Positions 18,354-26,952 of a DNA stretch of 64,000 bases are shown one piece after another. The first letter of the stretch is position 1. Every line of letters starts with the position of its first letter. The position numbers and the translations under genes were made by a program. The notes below the pieces were generated by a model that ran no database searches, was not told the origin of the DNA, and was given only the letters and a program-made list of their open reading frames with translations. The DNA is from Verrucomicrobiota bacterium (GTDB lineage: Bacteria; Verrucomicrobiota; Verrucomicrobiia; Opitutales; Opitutaceae), in NCBI GenBank assembly GCA_023432225.1, contig JAEYUW010000030.1:43392-107391 (forward strand), in the 5' to 3' direction.

Positions 18354-21300
18354 ATGAACCGCGTCACCTCGCGACTCTCGCGACAGGCTTTGCGCCTGCT
18401 CGCTTCCTTCCTCTTTGCTGGTGCCTTGGCCAGCGCTGTCTTCGCCGCGGATGCGCCGCGGCGTTTCGACCTGCCGGTCGATGACGCGGAACGCGCGTTG
18501 AAGCGCTTCTCCGAGCAGGCCGGCCAGCAGGTGTTGTTCCCGAGCGACGTCGTGCGCGGAGTGCGGACGAACGCCGTTGCCGGCGAACTCGATACCGCTG
18601 CCGCGCTCGAACAAATGCTCGCGGGCACGGGCCTCGAGGCCGTGCGCGATGCGCGCACGGGGGCGTTCACGGTGCGCCGCGGCTTGAAGCCCGAGACGAA
18701 CCCGAAGGTGCAGCGCACCGATGACGGCGCGGTGCGGCTCCAGACACTCGAGGTCTCCGCCTCGCGCATCGATGGGCCGGTGAACCAGACCATTTTCGCC
18801 ACGAACGAGACCGGTGTTTACCACTACGACGTCATCAACCGCATCGAGATCGAGCGCCTGGGCGCGACGAGCATGGAGGAATTGCTCCGCTTCGTGCCAC
18901 AGACGAGCGACTACGGCATCAACGCGCTCCAGCTCCAGGTGACCAATCCGCAGAGTCCGGGCGGCATGACGTATCAAAACTCCGAGGTGAAGCTGCGCGG
19001 GTTCTCCTCGCTGCAGACATCGATCCTGATCAATGGCCGCCGCCTGCAGCGCGGCAATCTTTCCGCCGGCGCGGACCTCAGCCGTATTCCGGTCGCGGCG
19101 ATCGAGCGTATCGAGATCCTCCCGTCGTCGGCTTCGGCGATCTATGGCGGCGGCGCGATTGGCGGCGTGATCAACATCATTTTGCGCAAGGACTACGCCG
19201 GCCGCGATCTCACGGCGTATGCCGGCACCAGCACCGATGGCGGGGCGACGGAGTATCGCCTCACGTATTTCGAAGGGCGCTCCTTTAATGAGGAGCGCAC
19301 GCGCCTGTCCTACACGCTCGACTACTTTCATCGCGATCCGCTCTACCTCGACGACCGCGATTATCTGCAGCGTGCGCTGGACCGCTATCCGCCCGAGTCC
19401 GGAGTGCTCGTGAGCGGCCGGCCCATCTACGAGCAATACATCGTCCCCGCGTTCGCCTCGAATCCCGGCACGATCATCATCAACTCGCCCAGCGGCTCAC
19501 TCGGGATTCCGGGCGCGACGACGGCGCGCTTTGCTGCCCTTCCGCAAGGTCTCACGGCGGCGCAGGCGAGTGCGCTCACGCCGGGCAGCTTCACCGCCAC
19601 GGCCAATCGTGCGAATCTCGGCGGCCGCTTTGGTCGTTCCATGTTGTATCGACCGGAGGATCGTTACTCGCTCAATGCGACGCTCGAGCACACCTTCGTG
19701 CCGGACAAGCTCGAGCTCTATTCGGAGTTCGGCCTCAGCTATTCGCGGTCGGCTTACAGTTTTCCGCAGATCACGCCGACGCTCAACCTGAGCGCGACCG
19801 ATCCGCTCAATCCGTTCCGCGCGGGCGTGACGCCCGGCTTCGTCGGCGTGCCCATCAGCATCGTTCTCGATCCGGTCGATCTGCCCGACCCCGACCTCTT
19901 CCAGGATCGTCGCGGCGTGCGTGGCGTGTTGGGTTTCAAGGGCAAGTTCGGCACGAGCTGGGATTGGTCGCTCGACGGCACCGGCGAGTGGGGCCGCAGC
20001 CACTCGAAGGGCACGAACCCGACCCAGAATCTCGTCAACTTCATCAACAGCACGTCGACCATCGGTCTGACGCAGGCGCAACGTCGCGCGATCTACAATC
20101 CGCTCGCCGACCACGTCGCGAATCCCGCGACGGACGCCATGGCGCCCTTCATCGGCTACATGCGCGACTTCTCCTTCACCAGCAATCTGGCGCAGGTGAA
20201 CTTCCGCCTCGTCGGCGACGTGTTTCGGTTGCCGGCCGGTCCGCTGCGCGTGTCACCCGGTGCCGAGGTGATCTGGGCGCAATACAAGACCAAGCAGCAG
20301 GTTCTCACCGCGCCCGAATACTTGGCGAACATCGGCGGCGTGCAGGGCGTCGCCAGCTACACAACAAACGCGCGGCGCACGGAATCCGCGTTCGTCGAAG
20401 TGGTGGCTCCGCTCGTCGGCCAAGGGTGGCGTCCGATCCCGGTCGACGCGATCGACCTGAACCTCGCCGCACGCTGGGAAGGCACGGACGATTCCACCAG
20501 CAAGACCACGCCGACCGCCGGCGTGCGCGTGCAGGTGAATCCGTCGGTGGCGGTGCGCGTCAGCTACGCCGAAGGTTTCTTCCCGCCGGACCAATCGAAC
20601 TACGAAGGTTCGCGCACGACGGAGAACGCCGTCACGCCCGGCACGGATCCGTTCCGCGGCAACACGAACATTCCGCAGCGCACCGAAATCTCCGGCGGCA
20701 ATCCGGAGCTGAAGCCCGAGACCTCGACGTCGTGGAACTACGGCGTCGTGCTCACGCCGCGTTTCGCGCCGGGCCTCACGCTCACGGCCGACTATTGGCG
20801 CATCGAGAAGAAGGACGCGATTCGCGTCATCAACGGGCCGTCGTTCGTCGTTGCCGATCCCGCGTCGTATCCGGGCCGCGTCGTGCGCGCCGCCCCGACG
20901 CCGACCGACATCGCCAACGGCTGGCTCGGCGCCGTCACGCTCATCGACTGGCGCCCGATCAACGTCGGCTTCACCCAGACCGACGGCGTCGACCTGCGCG
21001 TCCGCTACACCTTCGACGTGGCATCCGTCGGCAAGCTCACGCTGCTCACCTCGGCGAGCTGGACGAATTCCTTCCGCGATCAGGTGCTGCCGGTGAATCC
21101 CATCACCGAGCGCGTCGGCAGTTCCGGGAATCCGCTCAAGTGGCGCGGTTACTCGTCCGTTTTCTGGGAACGCGATGTCTGGACCGCCGGCCTCACGGCG
21201 CGCTTCATCGACGACTACGCCGCCGACACGACCTTGCCGTCGCCGGCGATCCCGACCGCGACCGGCTACGACGGCGCGCGCATTCCGTCTGCGACGCTCT

Positions 21301-21503
21301 TCGACTTGCAGGTCAGCTATCGCATCCCGCTCGGTCGCCGCACGGGCTGGCAGGGCTGGTTCAACGGCACGCAGTGGACGTTGGGCTGTGAAAACATCCT
21401 CAACCGCGAGCCGGCTTACCGCACCGACCGTTACGGCTTCTACAGCCGCTACGAGAATCCGCGCCAGCGTTACGTTTATCTGCAGGTGAAGAAGAGCCTC
21501 TGA
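18354..21503 (+). CDS. TonB-dependent outer-membrane receptor with STN signalling domain
   Basis: A 1049-aa outer-membrane transporter. A signal peptide (about 1-32) is followed by an STN domain (about 38-97, FDLPVDDAERALKRFSEQ), a plug domain (about 125-265, LRGFSSLQTSILINGRR) and a long beta-barrel ending in the usual aromatic-rich strand (YVYLQVKKSL). The STN domain marks it as a transducer that talks to the FecR-like protein encoded just upstream. The substrate could be an iron chelate, vitamin, glycan or peptide; the sequence does not decide. It is followed by a TlpA-like gene in the same direction. Confidence 0.92.
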   Translation: MNRVTSRLSRQALRLLASFLFAGALASAVFAADAPRRFDLPVDDAERALKRFSEQAGQQVLFPSDVVRGVRTNAVAGELDTAAALEQMLAGTGLEAVRDARTGAFTVRRGLKPETNPKVQRTDDGAVRLQTLEVSASRIDGPVNQTIFATNETGVYHYDVINRIEIERLGATSMEELLRFVPQTSDYGINALQLQVTNPQSPGGMTYQNSEVKLRGFSSLQTSILINGRRLQRGNLSAGADLSRIPVAAIERIEILPSSASAIYGGGAIGGVINIILRKDYAGRDLTAYAGTSTDGGATEYRLTYFEGRSFNEERTRLSYTLDYFHRDPLYLDDRDYLQRALDRYPPESGVLVSGRPIYEQYIVPAFASNPGTIIINSPSGSLGIPGATTARFAALPQGLTAAQASALTPGSFTATANRANLGGRFGRSMLYRPEDRYSLNATLEHTFVPDKLELYSEFGLSYSRSAYSFPQITPTLNLSATDPLNPFRAGVTPGFVGVPISIVLDPVDLPDPDLFQDRRGVRGVLGFKGKFGTSWDWSLDGTGEWGRSHSKGTNPTQNLVNFINSTSTIGLTQAQRRAIYNPLADHVANPATDAMAPFIGYMRDFSFTSNLAQVNFRLVGDVFRLPAGPLRVSPGAEVIWAQYKTKQQVLTAPEYLANIGGVQGVASYTTNARRTESAFVEVVAPLVGQGWRPIPVDAIDLNLAARWEGTDDSTSKTTPTAGVRVQVNPSVAVRVSYAEGFFPPDQSNYEGSRTTENAVTPGTDPFRGNTNIPQRTEISGGNPELKPETSTSWNYGVVLTPRFAPGLTLTADYWRIEKKDAIRVINGPSFVVADPASYPGRVVRAAPTPTDIANGWLGAVTLIDWRPINVGFTQTDGVDLRVRYTFDVASVGKLTLLTSASWTNSFRDQVLPVNPITERVGSSGNPLKWRGYSSVFWERDVWTAGLTARFIDDYAADTTLPSPAIPTATGYDGARIPSATLFDLQVSYRIPLGRRTGWQGWFNGTQWTLGCENILNREPAYRTDRYGFYSRYENPRQRYVYLQVKKSL

Positions 21504-21521
21504 TCCCTTACGCGCTCCCCC

Positions 21522-22580
21522 ATGAAAAAACTCCTCGCTGTCCTCGCGTTCTCTTCCGTTGCCGCGCTGTTCGCGCAAGACAAAGCGCCGCCGCCGGCGG
21601 TCGATCCCGTCGCGACGGAAGTCTGGCGTCAGCACATCGAAGGCATGGGGGATCGCGGCGCAGGCGCGCAGAGTGTCCACTACGAGCTCGTCTCGGGCAA
21701 GGCGCTGGAGTTTTTCCAGCGCTTCCCGAACGAGCGACGCGTCGGTGGGATTCTTTTCAACCTCGCCAGCTTCGGTGATTGGTTGAAGGGCGACCACTCG
21801 GCCGAACTGCGTGCGGGCTGGCAGCAGCACTTGAAGAAAGTGCTCGCGGAAACACTGGAGAAAGACACCTGGCCGGACCACGTGTGGGCCGGTCTGCACT
21901 GGGTGGCCGCCAAGAACGACCAGGCGATCGCGATGGACGCGACGGGCCGGCCCGACTTGCGCGCCTTGCGGGAACGGCTCGACCTCGTCGCGGCCCGCGC
22001 GCCGACGGCGCCGCACCGGCTTTTCACCGAGCAGATGTATGTCGAGCTGCTCGAGCGTTTCGATCCCGCCGCGCTCGAGCCGCGCCTGCAGGAGCTCGCT
22101 CGCAGTGAGGTGTCCGATCTCGCCAATCTCGGCCGGGGCCAGCTCGCCGTGCAGGCGTTGAAGCGCGAGCCGATGGAACTGAAATTCACGGCGCTCGATG
22201 GCAAGCCCTTCGACCTCGCGCAGCTGCGCGGCAAGGTCGTGCTCATCGATTGCTGGGCGACGTGGTGCGTGCCCTGCATCAAGGAACTGCCGAACGTGAA
22301 GGCCGCGCTCGCGAAGTGGGGCGACAAGGGTTTTGCGGTCGTCGGCATTTCGTTCGACCGACTCGGTGATCGCACCAAGCTGGAGAAGTTCGTGGCGGAC
22401 GAGCAGCTCACCTGGCCGCACTGGTTCAACGAGGCGGGCGGCTCCAATCCCTTTGGTAAGAAATACAACATCCGCAGCATCCCGGCGACCTTCCTGCTCG
22501 ACCGCGACGGCCGGCTGATCACGACCGATACGCACGGGCCGAAGCTCGAGGCCGCGCTCCAGAAGCTGTTCGGCGAGTAG
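21522..22580 (+). CDS. Secreted TlpA-like thioredoxin-domain protein
   Basis: 352 aa with a signal peptide (about 1-19). The N-terminal part is a helical region without a recognised domain (about 25-210). The C-terminal TlpA/ResA-like thioredoxin fold (about 220-350) has the redox motif CVPC in WATWCVPCIKELPN and the cis-proline loop SIPATFLLD. It probably acts as a periplasmic thiol-disulfide reductase. It begins 18 nt after the receptor stop, so it is likely part of the same transcript; a maturation or companion role is inferred. Confidence 0.88.
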   Translation: MKKLLAVLAFSSVAALFAQDKAPPPAVDPVATEVWRQHIEGMGDRGAGAQSVHYELVSGKALEFFQRFPNERRVGGILFNLASFGDWLKGDHSAELRAGWQQHLKKVLAETLEKDTWPDHVWAGLHWVAAKNDQAIAMDATGRPDLRALRERLDLVAARAPTAPHRLFTEQMYVELLERFDPAALEPRLQELARSEVSDLANLGRGQLAVQALKREPMELKFTALDGKPFDLAQLRGKVVLIDCWATWCVPCIKELPNVKAALAKWGDKGFAVVGISFDRLGDRTKLEKFVADEQLTWPHWFNEAGGSNPFGKKYNIRSIPATFLLDRDGRLITTDTHGPKLEAALQKLFGE

Positions 22581-22733
22581 TTGCCGAGCGCGACGGTTTC
22601 GTCGGATGCGACGTGCGGGACTCGAGAGAGGGGCGCCCAGCACCCAGGGCGTGCGGGATGTTAGGTCTCGCGAAGAAACGGCTCTTGCGTTCCCTAATCC
22701 AAAATCCGAAATCCAAAATCGAAAATTGGCTGC

Positions 22734-22814
22734 GCTCGGGTGATGGAATGGCAGACATGCGGGTCTTAGAAGCCCGTGACGCAAGTCGTGTGGGTTCGAG
22801 TCCCACCCCGAGCA
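22734..22814 (+). tRNA. tRNA-Leu (anticodon UAG)
   Basis: Acceptor arms GCTCGGG (22734-22740) and CCCGAGC (22807-22813) pair fully, with A as discriminator. The anticodon stem CGGGT/GCCCG holds the loop CTTAGAA, giving TAG. A variable arm and the T-arm GTGGGTTCGAGTCCCAC are present. The 3' CCA is not encoded. A T-run follows directly, which could help termination. Confidence 0.95.
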
Positions 22815-22939
22815 TTTTTCCGGAGGACGGAGGACCGAGGACGGAGCGCGGCGTTCGCGCTAATGCGGCGCGGAGGGCTGCTGCTAGAACAGGCGCGTTT
22901 CTTGACTCGCGAACGCGGCTCGCGGCTAGTGGTCGGCGC

Positions 22940-24172
22940 ATGAGTCCACGCCCGACGCACGTTGCTCACGACGTGCCTGACCGATCTGCCGCTCACGAAA
23001 CGGTGATGAATATCCTGTTCGCGCTGAGCCTGGCGCATCTGCTGAACGACACGTTTCAAGCGATGCTGCCAGCGCTTTACCCGCTGCTGAAGGGCTCGCA
23101 TCACCTGACGTTCACGCAAATCGGTTTGATCACACTGACCTACCAGCTGACCGGGTCGCTGCTGCAGCCGATCGTCGGCTACTACACGGATCGGCGGCCG
23201 AAGCCGTATTCGCTGCCGGTCGGCATGGGGTTCACGCTGGGTGGCATGGCGCTGCTTTCGCAGGCGCACACGTTCCCGCTCCTGGTTTTGGCTGCGGGTC
23301 TGATGGGCATCGGCTCGGCCGTGTTTCACCCGGAGGCGTCGCGCGTGGCGCGGATGGCGTCGGGCGGGCGGCATGGTTTCGCGCAGTCGCTTTTCCAGGT
23401 CGGCGGCAATTTCGGCACGTCGCTCGGGCCGCTGCTGGCGGCGGCGATCATCATTCCGCGCGGGCAGGCGCATGTGCTGTGGCTCACGTTGCTCGCGCTC
23501 GGCGGCATCATGCTGCTGACGCGGATTGGCGCCTGGTATCAGGCCAACATGCATCGTTTGAAGCCGCGGCCGGTGGCGCACGGGGATTTCGTGCCGGTGA
23601 AATTGAGCCGCGGCAAAGTGGTTTGGGCGCTCGCGGTGCTCGTCGCGCTGATCTTCTCGAAATATTTCTATCTGATCAGCCTGACGAACTACTACACGTT
23701 CTACCTCATCGGCAAATTCGGCGTCTCGGTGCAGGCGTCGCAGGTTTACCTGTTCGTGTTCCTGTTCGCTGTTGCGGCGGGCACGATCATTGGCGGACCG
23801 GTCGGTGATCGCATCGGTCGCAAACGCGTGATCTGGATCTCGATTCTCGGCGTGGCGCCGTTCTCGCTCGCGCTGCCGCACGTCGGACTGGCGGGGACGA
23901 TCGCGCTGAGCGTGTTCATCGGCCTGATCCTCGCGTCGGCGTTCTCGGCGATTCTCGTTTACGCGCAAGAACTCGTGCCGGGCAATGTGGGCTTGGTCGC
24001 GGGTCTGTTCTTTGGCCTCGCGTTCGGCGCCGCGGGCCTCGGCTCGGCGTTACTCGGGCACCTCGCGGATCACACGAGCATTGCCACGGTATTCGACCTC
24101 GCGGCGTGGTTTCCGTTGATCGGCCTGCTCACGGCATTTCTGCCGGAGGTGGAAGTGCGACGGAGAAAGTAA
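22940..24172 (+). CDS. Fsr-like MFS drug exporter
   Basis: A 410-aa major facilitator protein with about twelve hydrophobic segments. It resembles the fosmidomycin-resistance transporter: NDTFQAMLPALYPLLK near the N-terminus, the loop motif GYYTDRRPKPYSLPVGM and GDRIGRKRVIW between helices 8 and 9. It probably exports small toxic compounds in exchange for protons. The natural substrate is unknown. The ATG at 22940 is chosen because the hydrophobic core starts shortly after it. Confidence 0.87.
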   Translation: MSPRPTHVAHDVPDRSAAHETVMNILFALSLAHLLNDTFQAMLPALYPLLKGSHHLTFTQIGLITLTYQLTGSLLQPIVGYYTDRRPKPYSLPVGMGFTLGGMALLSQAHTFPLLVLAAGLMGIGSAVFHPEASRVARMASGGRHGFAQSLFQVGGNFGTSLGPLLAAAIIIPRGQAHVLWLTLLALGGIMLLTRIGAWYQANMHRLKPRPVAHGDFVPVKLSRGKVVWALAVLVALIFSKYFYLISLTNYYTFYLIGKFGVSVQASQVYLFVFLFAVAAGTIIGGPVGDRIGRKRVIWISILGVAPFSLALPHVGLAGTIALSVFIGLILASAFSAILVYAQELVPGNVGLVAGLFFGLAFGAAGLGSALLGHLADHTSIATVFDLAAWFPLIGLLTAFLPEVEVRRRK

Positions 24173-24289
24173 GCTGCGGCGCGCCGAGCGTGCAGGAAAA
24201 ATTCATGCGGCGGACAGTTCGCGTGTGCCGTTTTGCGGTGGCGAATGCCGGCAGCGTGCGAACACTGCTCCGCAACCCCTCTCAACCCC

Positions 24290-25675
24290 ATGAAGACTCG
24301 CGCTCTGTTGTCGGCTGCCAGTGTGGCTGCGTTGTTGCTCATGCCCTGCCTCGCCTCGGCAAAAATCGGCGATCGTTTCCCTTCCGAGAAAAAGGTCGTG
24401 ATCGATCCGGTCACGGGCGTGCCGCTCACGTTTCTGACCAGCACGCCGGCGGGCGATTCGAAGATTTATCCGACCCACCGGCAGTGGACTGCGGACAGCA
24501 AGTGGCTCGTCTTTCGTTCGAATCGCGTGCGCGGCGAAGCGATCGCGGTGAATGAGGAAACCGGTGACATGGTGCAGGTCACCGAAGGCGGCTACATCGG
24601 CATGCTCTGCCTCGCGCAGCATGCGATGAAGATGTATTTTTTCCGCCCCGAGGGCGGCGTGCCGCCACCGCCGGCAAAGCGCGCGGAAGGCGAACCGCGT
24701 CCTGGCCCGCGCGGGCCGATGCGTCCGTCGCAACTCATCGAGGTCGACTTGGAAAAACTCTTCGCCGACAGCGCGGCCGGCCGCGTGACGAAGGCGGCGG
24801 ACTACGAACGCGTGTGTGGCACGATTCCTCTCGAGTGGGGCGCGGGCGGCGATCTCGCGATCGATGCCGACGAGCAAGTGGCTTACTTCCGTGTGGCGAA
24901 GGAGGAAGCGGCGAAACATTTGCCGGCTGGCACGAAGATCGAGGCGAACTTCGGTCCGCGCAACATGGGCGCAGGTCCGACGGGGTTGGGGGAGATGAAC
25001 CTGAAGACGGGCGTGCTCCGCTTCATCGTCGCGGTGCCGTTCCAGATTGGGCACGTGCAGACGAATCCGTGGGTTCCCGGCGAAATTGTTTTCTGTTGGG
25101 AAACCGGCGGCAAATCGCCGCAGCGCACGTGGACCGTCCGCGCCGACGGCACGGGCTTGCGCCCGCTGTTTCCCGAGGCGCCGTGGGATTGGGTGACGCA
25201 CGAAGCGGTGATCACGAAGGACGAAGTGGCCTTCGCCATCATGGGCCACCGCCAGCCCGGCACGAATGACGCCTGGGGGCCGAGCGGCACGCGCGAGCAT
25301 CCGACTGGTCTCGGCATCATGAATCTGCGCACGCGCGAAATGCGCATCGCCGGTCAGACCAAGCGCGGCAGCGGTCTCTGGCACGTGCACGGTTCGCCCG
25401 ATGGGCGTTGGGCGGTCGGCGACGATTTTGGACGTAACCTTTATCTGATCGATCGCACGAACGATGAGATGATTTTGCTGACTGCCGGCCACAAGGCCAC
25501 GGCGGCCGATCACGTGCATCCGACGTTCAGCCCGGACGGGACGCGCATTCAGATCCAGTCTGCCATGCTTTCCGAGGACGGGCGTTCGATGAATATCTGC
25601 ATCGTGCCGATGCCGGAGGCGTTGTTGAAGCGCACGTATCCGAAGCCGGCGCCGTTGGTGCAGGAAAATCCTTGA
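24290..25675 (+). CDS. Secreted oligogalacturonate lyase-like (PL22-type) beta-propeller protein
   Basis: 461 aa with a signal peptide (about 1-24, ending CLASA). The body shows TolB/WD40-like repeated blades, for example RQWTADSKWLVFRSNR, VHGSPDGRWAVGDDF and HPTFSPDGTRIQIQSA. The opening DPVTGVPLTFLTSTP and the blade order resemble oligogalacturonate lyases of family PL22, which cleave pectin oligomers. Catalysis cannot be confirmed by eye, so a non-enzymatic propeller is the alternative. A 30-residue Pro/Arg-rich insertion lies near residues 120-150. Confidence 0.65.
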   Translation: MKTRALLSAASVAALLLMPCLASAKIGDRFPSEKKVVIDPVTGVPLTFLTSTPAGDSKIYPTHRQWTADSKWLVFRSNRVRGEAIAVNEETGDMVQVTEGGYIGMLCLAQHAMKMYFFRPEGGVPPPPAKRAEGEPRPGPRGPMRPSQLIEVDLEKLFADSAAGRVTKAADYERVCGTIPLEWGAGGDLAIDADEQVAYFRVAKEEAAKHLPAGTKIEANFGPRNMGAGPTGLGEMNLKTGVLRFIVAVPFQIGHVQTNPWVPGEIVFCWETGGKSPQRTWTVRADGTGLRPLFPEAPWDWVTHEAVITKDEVAFAIMGHRQPGTNDAWGPSGTREHPTGLGIMNLRTREMRIAGQTKRGSGLWHVHGSPDGRWAVGDDFGRNLYLIDRTNDEMILLTAGHKATAADHVHPTFSPDGTRIQIQSAMLSEDGRSMNICIVPMPEALLKRTYPKPAPLVQENP

Positions 25676-25707
25676 GTGGGCGGACCGGGCGAAACAATTG
25701 CGGCGGC

Positions 25708-25801
25708 GTAGGGCCGGTCTGTGACCGGCTCAGTTTGATGTGTTTCGCGGGTGTGGTCCGCGAGCGTGAGTCGGCGTGGGCCGGTTGGAAACCGGCCCTA
25801 C
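25708..25801. repeat. REP pair (BIME-like)
   Basis: Units of the GTAG-hairpin family lie at 25708-25729 and, inverted, at 25778-25801 in the gap between convergent genes. The stem sequence (GCCGGT/ACCGGC) matches the panD-side and 38.3-kb copies. Confidence 0.8.
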
Positions 25802-25857
25802 TTGCCCGCGCCGCGCGTCCTGCACCGAACGCGCGGCGGGGCATCCTATGGCTAAAC

Positions 25858-26181
25858 TCAGGCGGCCGCCGAGGCGCCGCTGAACATCCGCAAGATCACG
25901 TCGCCGCCCGGTAATTGGGCGAAGAACGCGTCGCGACGTTGTCGGGCCTCGTGGAGGTTGTTCGTCTTCAGCGAGGCGCGGATGCGCTGTTTGGTGAACG
26001 GGTCCGGAAACAGCGTGTAATGAATGAACCACGTCCCGTTGTTGTTGAAGAGGTGATGATTCGGCCCGCCCGAATTCGCCTGCGGGCGAGTCGAGAGGCG
26101 GGGAAAGCCCGAATGCACGCGCGGGGCGGATGTCTGGGCTTCGGCGTTCAGGGTAACGACGGGAGCGGTGGCGGTGTTCAT
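25858..26181 (-). CDS. Orphan integrase-type Arm DNA-binding domain protein
   Basis: A 107-aa protein. Residues about 46-92 (GTWFIHYTLFPDPFTKQR followed by SLKTNNLHEARQRRD) resemble the N-terminal Arm-binding domain of tyrosine recombinases, but no catalytic or core-binding domain follows. It may be a stand-alone DNA-binding protein or excisionase-like factor, or a domesticated remnant. Its ATG lies only 4 nt from the T-tract of an intrinsic terminator on the same strand, with no Shine-Dalgarno sequence, so it may be leaderless or attenuated. Confidence 0.6.
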   Translation of the reverse strand: MNTATAPVVTLNAEAQTSAPRVHSGFPRLSTRPQANSGGPNHHLFNNNGTWFIHYTLFPDPFTKQRIRASLKTNNLHEARQRRDAFFAQLPGGDVILRMFSGASAAA

Positions 26182-26185
26182 GGGA

Positions 26186-26220
26186 GAAAAACAAAAAGGC
26201 CGCCCTGGGTTGGGCGGCCT
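26186..26220 (-). terminator. Intrinsic terminator just before the Arm-domain gene
   Basis: On the minus strand, perfect 9-bp arms AGGCCGCCC/GGGCGGCCT with a 6-nt loop are followed by TTTTTGTTTTTC. It ends 4 nt before the ATG of the next gene. It may end the upstream transcript, close a small RNA, or act as an attenuator. Confidence 0.8.
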
Positions 26221-26261
26221 GTGATTTGGAAAGGGGATTTAGGTTTTGGACTAAATAGCTT

Positions 26262-26351
26262 TTACAGGACGCCCGTGAGTGTTCGCGCAATAGCTTTCGA
26301 CGTGGCATACCACGGCGTAAGATTCAGCGAAACTTTGACGAACTGCATCAT
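26262..26351 (-). CDS. Possible 29-aa small ORF (leader?)
   Basis: Two ATG codons in tandem open a 29-codon frame beginning MMQFVKVSLNLT and ending LTGVL. It starts immediately after the TAA of another short frame and ends about 40 nt before the terminator hairpin. Nothing beyond position supports translation; it is listed because of its unusual setting. Confidence 0.25.
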   Translation of the reverse strand: MMQFVKVSLNLTPWYATSKAIARTLTGVL

Positions 26352-26447
26352 TTAAGGTCCACCACCACTACCGGTAGGAGACGGCGCGTCAACGCTGCGT
26401 TTTTGGGTATGACGCAAACCTAAAACGCGTCCCGCGAGACGCGTCAC
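26352..26447 (-). CDS. Possible 31-aa small ORF coupled to the upstream gene
   Basis: A GTG overlapping the TGA of the SF0329-like gene (GTGA) opens a frame ending SPTGSGGGP and a TAA, which itself touches the ATG of the next small frame. The stop-start overlaps on both sides are the evidence; there is no recognised family. Confidence 0.25.
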   Translation of the reverse strand: MTRLAGRVLGLRHTQKRSVDAPSPTGSGGGP

Positions 26448-26881
26448 GCCAGTCTCGGCCAATTTTCGGCCGCCGCGCGGAGCGCGTAGGCGCGCTGTGC
26501 GAGAGGATGCGCTACGTCCGTCGATGTGAGCTTTTCAAAGCGTCGACGGCCGAGCCGGCGGTCCGCGAGTGCGAGGGCACGCACGAGCGGTTCGGGCGAG
26601 CCGAGTAGTTCGGCGAACGGCGTGCGCAAATAATCGTGCAGCGCGCCGAGCAGGTCGCGGGCGCTGTCGTAGAACTCGGCATCGGGCGCGAACGGCGCGT
26701 CGAGTTTCTCCCGCGAGGGCATGTCCGCGCGACTGAAGAGTTCCTCCTTGTCCCACGTCAGCCAGGCGCGGCCGTCACCTTCGGTGAGATTACGATAGAC
26801 CGTGTAGTGGATTTGCAGTCGTCCGCCGAGTGCGGGGGCGAACTGTTCTTCGATCCGGTGTTTGAGCTGGCTCCATTGCAT
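26444..26881 (-). CDS. SF0329-like hypothetical protein
   Basis: A 145-aa soluble protein. The opening MQWSQLKHRIEEQFAPAL with GRLQIHYTVYRN and GRAWLTWDKEEL resembles the conserved hypothetical family typified by SF0329. No catalytic motif is evident. It is on the same strand as the Arm-domain gene and separated from it by two possible short ORFs and a terminator. Confidence 0.6.
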   Translation of the reverse strand: MQWSQLKHRIEEQFAPALGGRLQIHYTVYRNLTEGDGRAWLTWDKEELFSRADMPSREKLDAPFAPDAEFYDSARDLLGALHDYLRTPFAELLGSPEPLVRALALADRRLGRRRFEKLTSTDVAHPLAQRAYALRAAAENWPRLA

Positions 26882-26952
26882 GGCGTGAGGTGCGTGGATG
26901 AGGAGAACGCGCGAACGGGCGCGTTCTTAGGAAGAAACAGCGCGTGCGCGGC

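Noticed and set aside
20253..22784. 843-aa antisense frame across the TonB receptor and TlpA-like genes
   Set aside because: It spans two real genes and an intergenic gap with no recognisable motif.
25858..26181. Degraded prophage or integron integrase
   Set aside because: No core-binding or catalytic recombinase residues, attachment repeats or phage genes are present; the frame is intact, so a stand-alone Arm-like protein is the better description.
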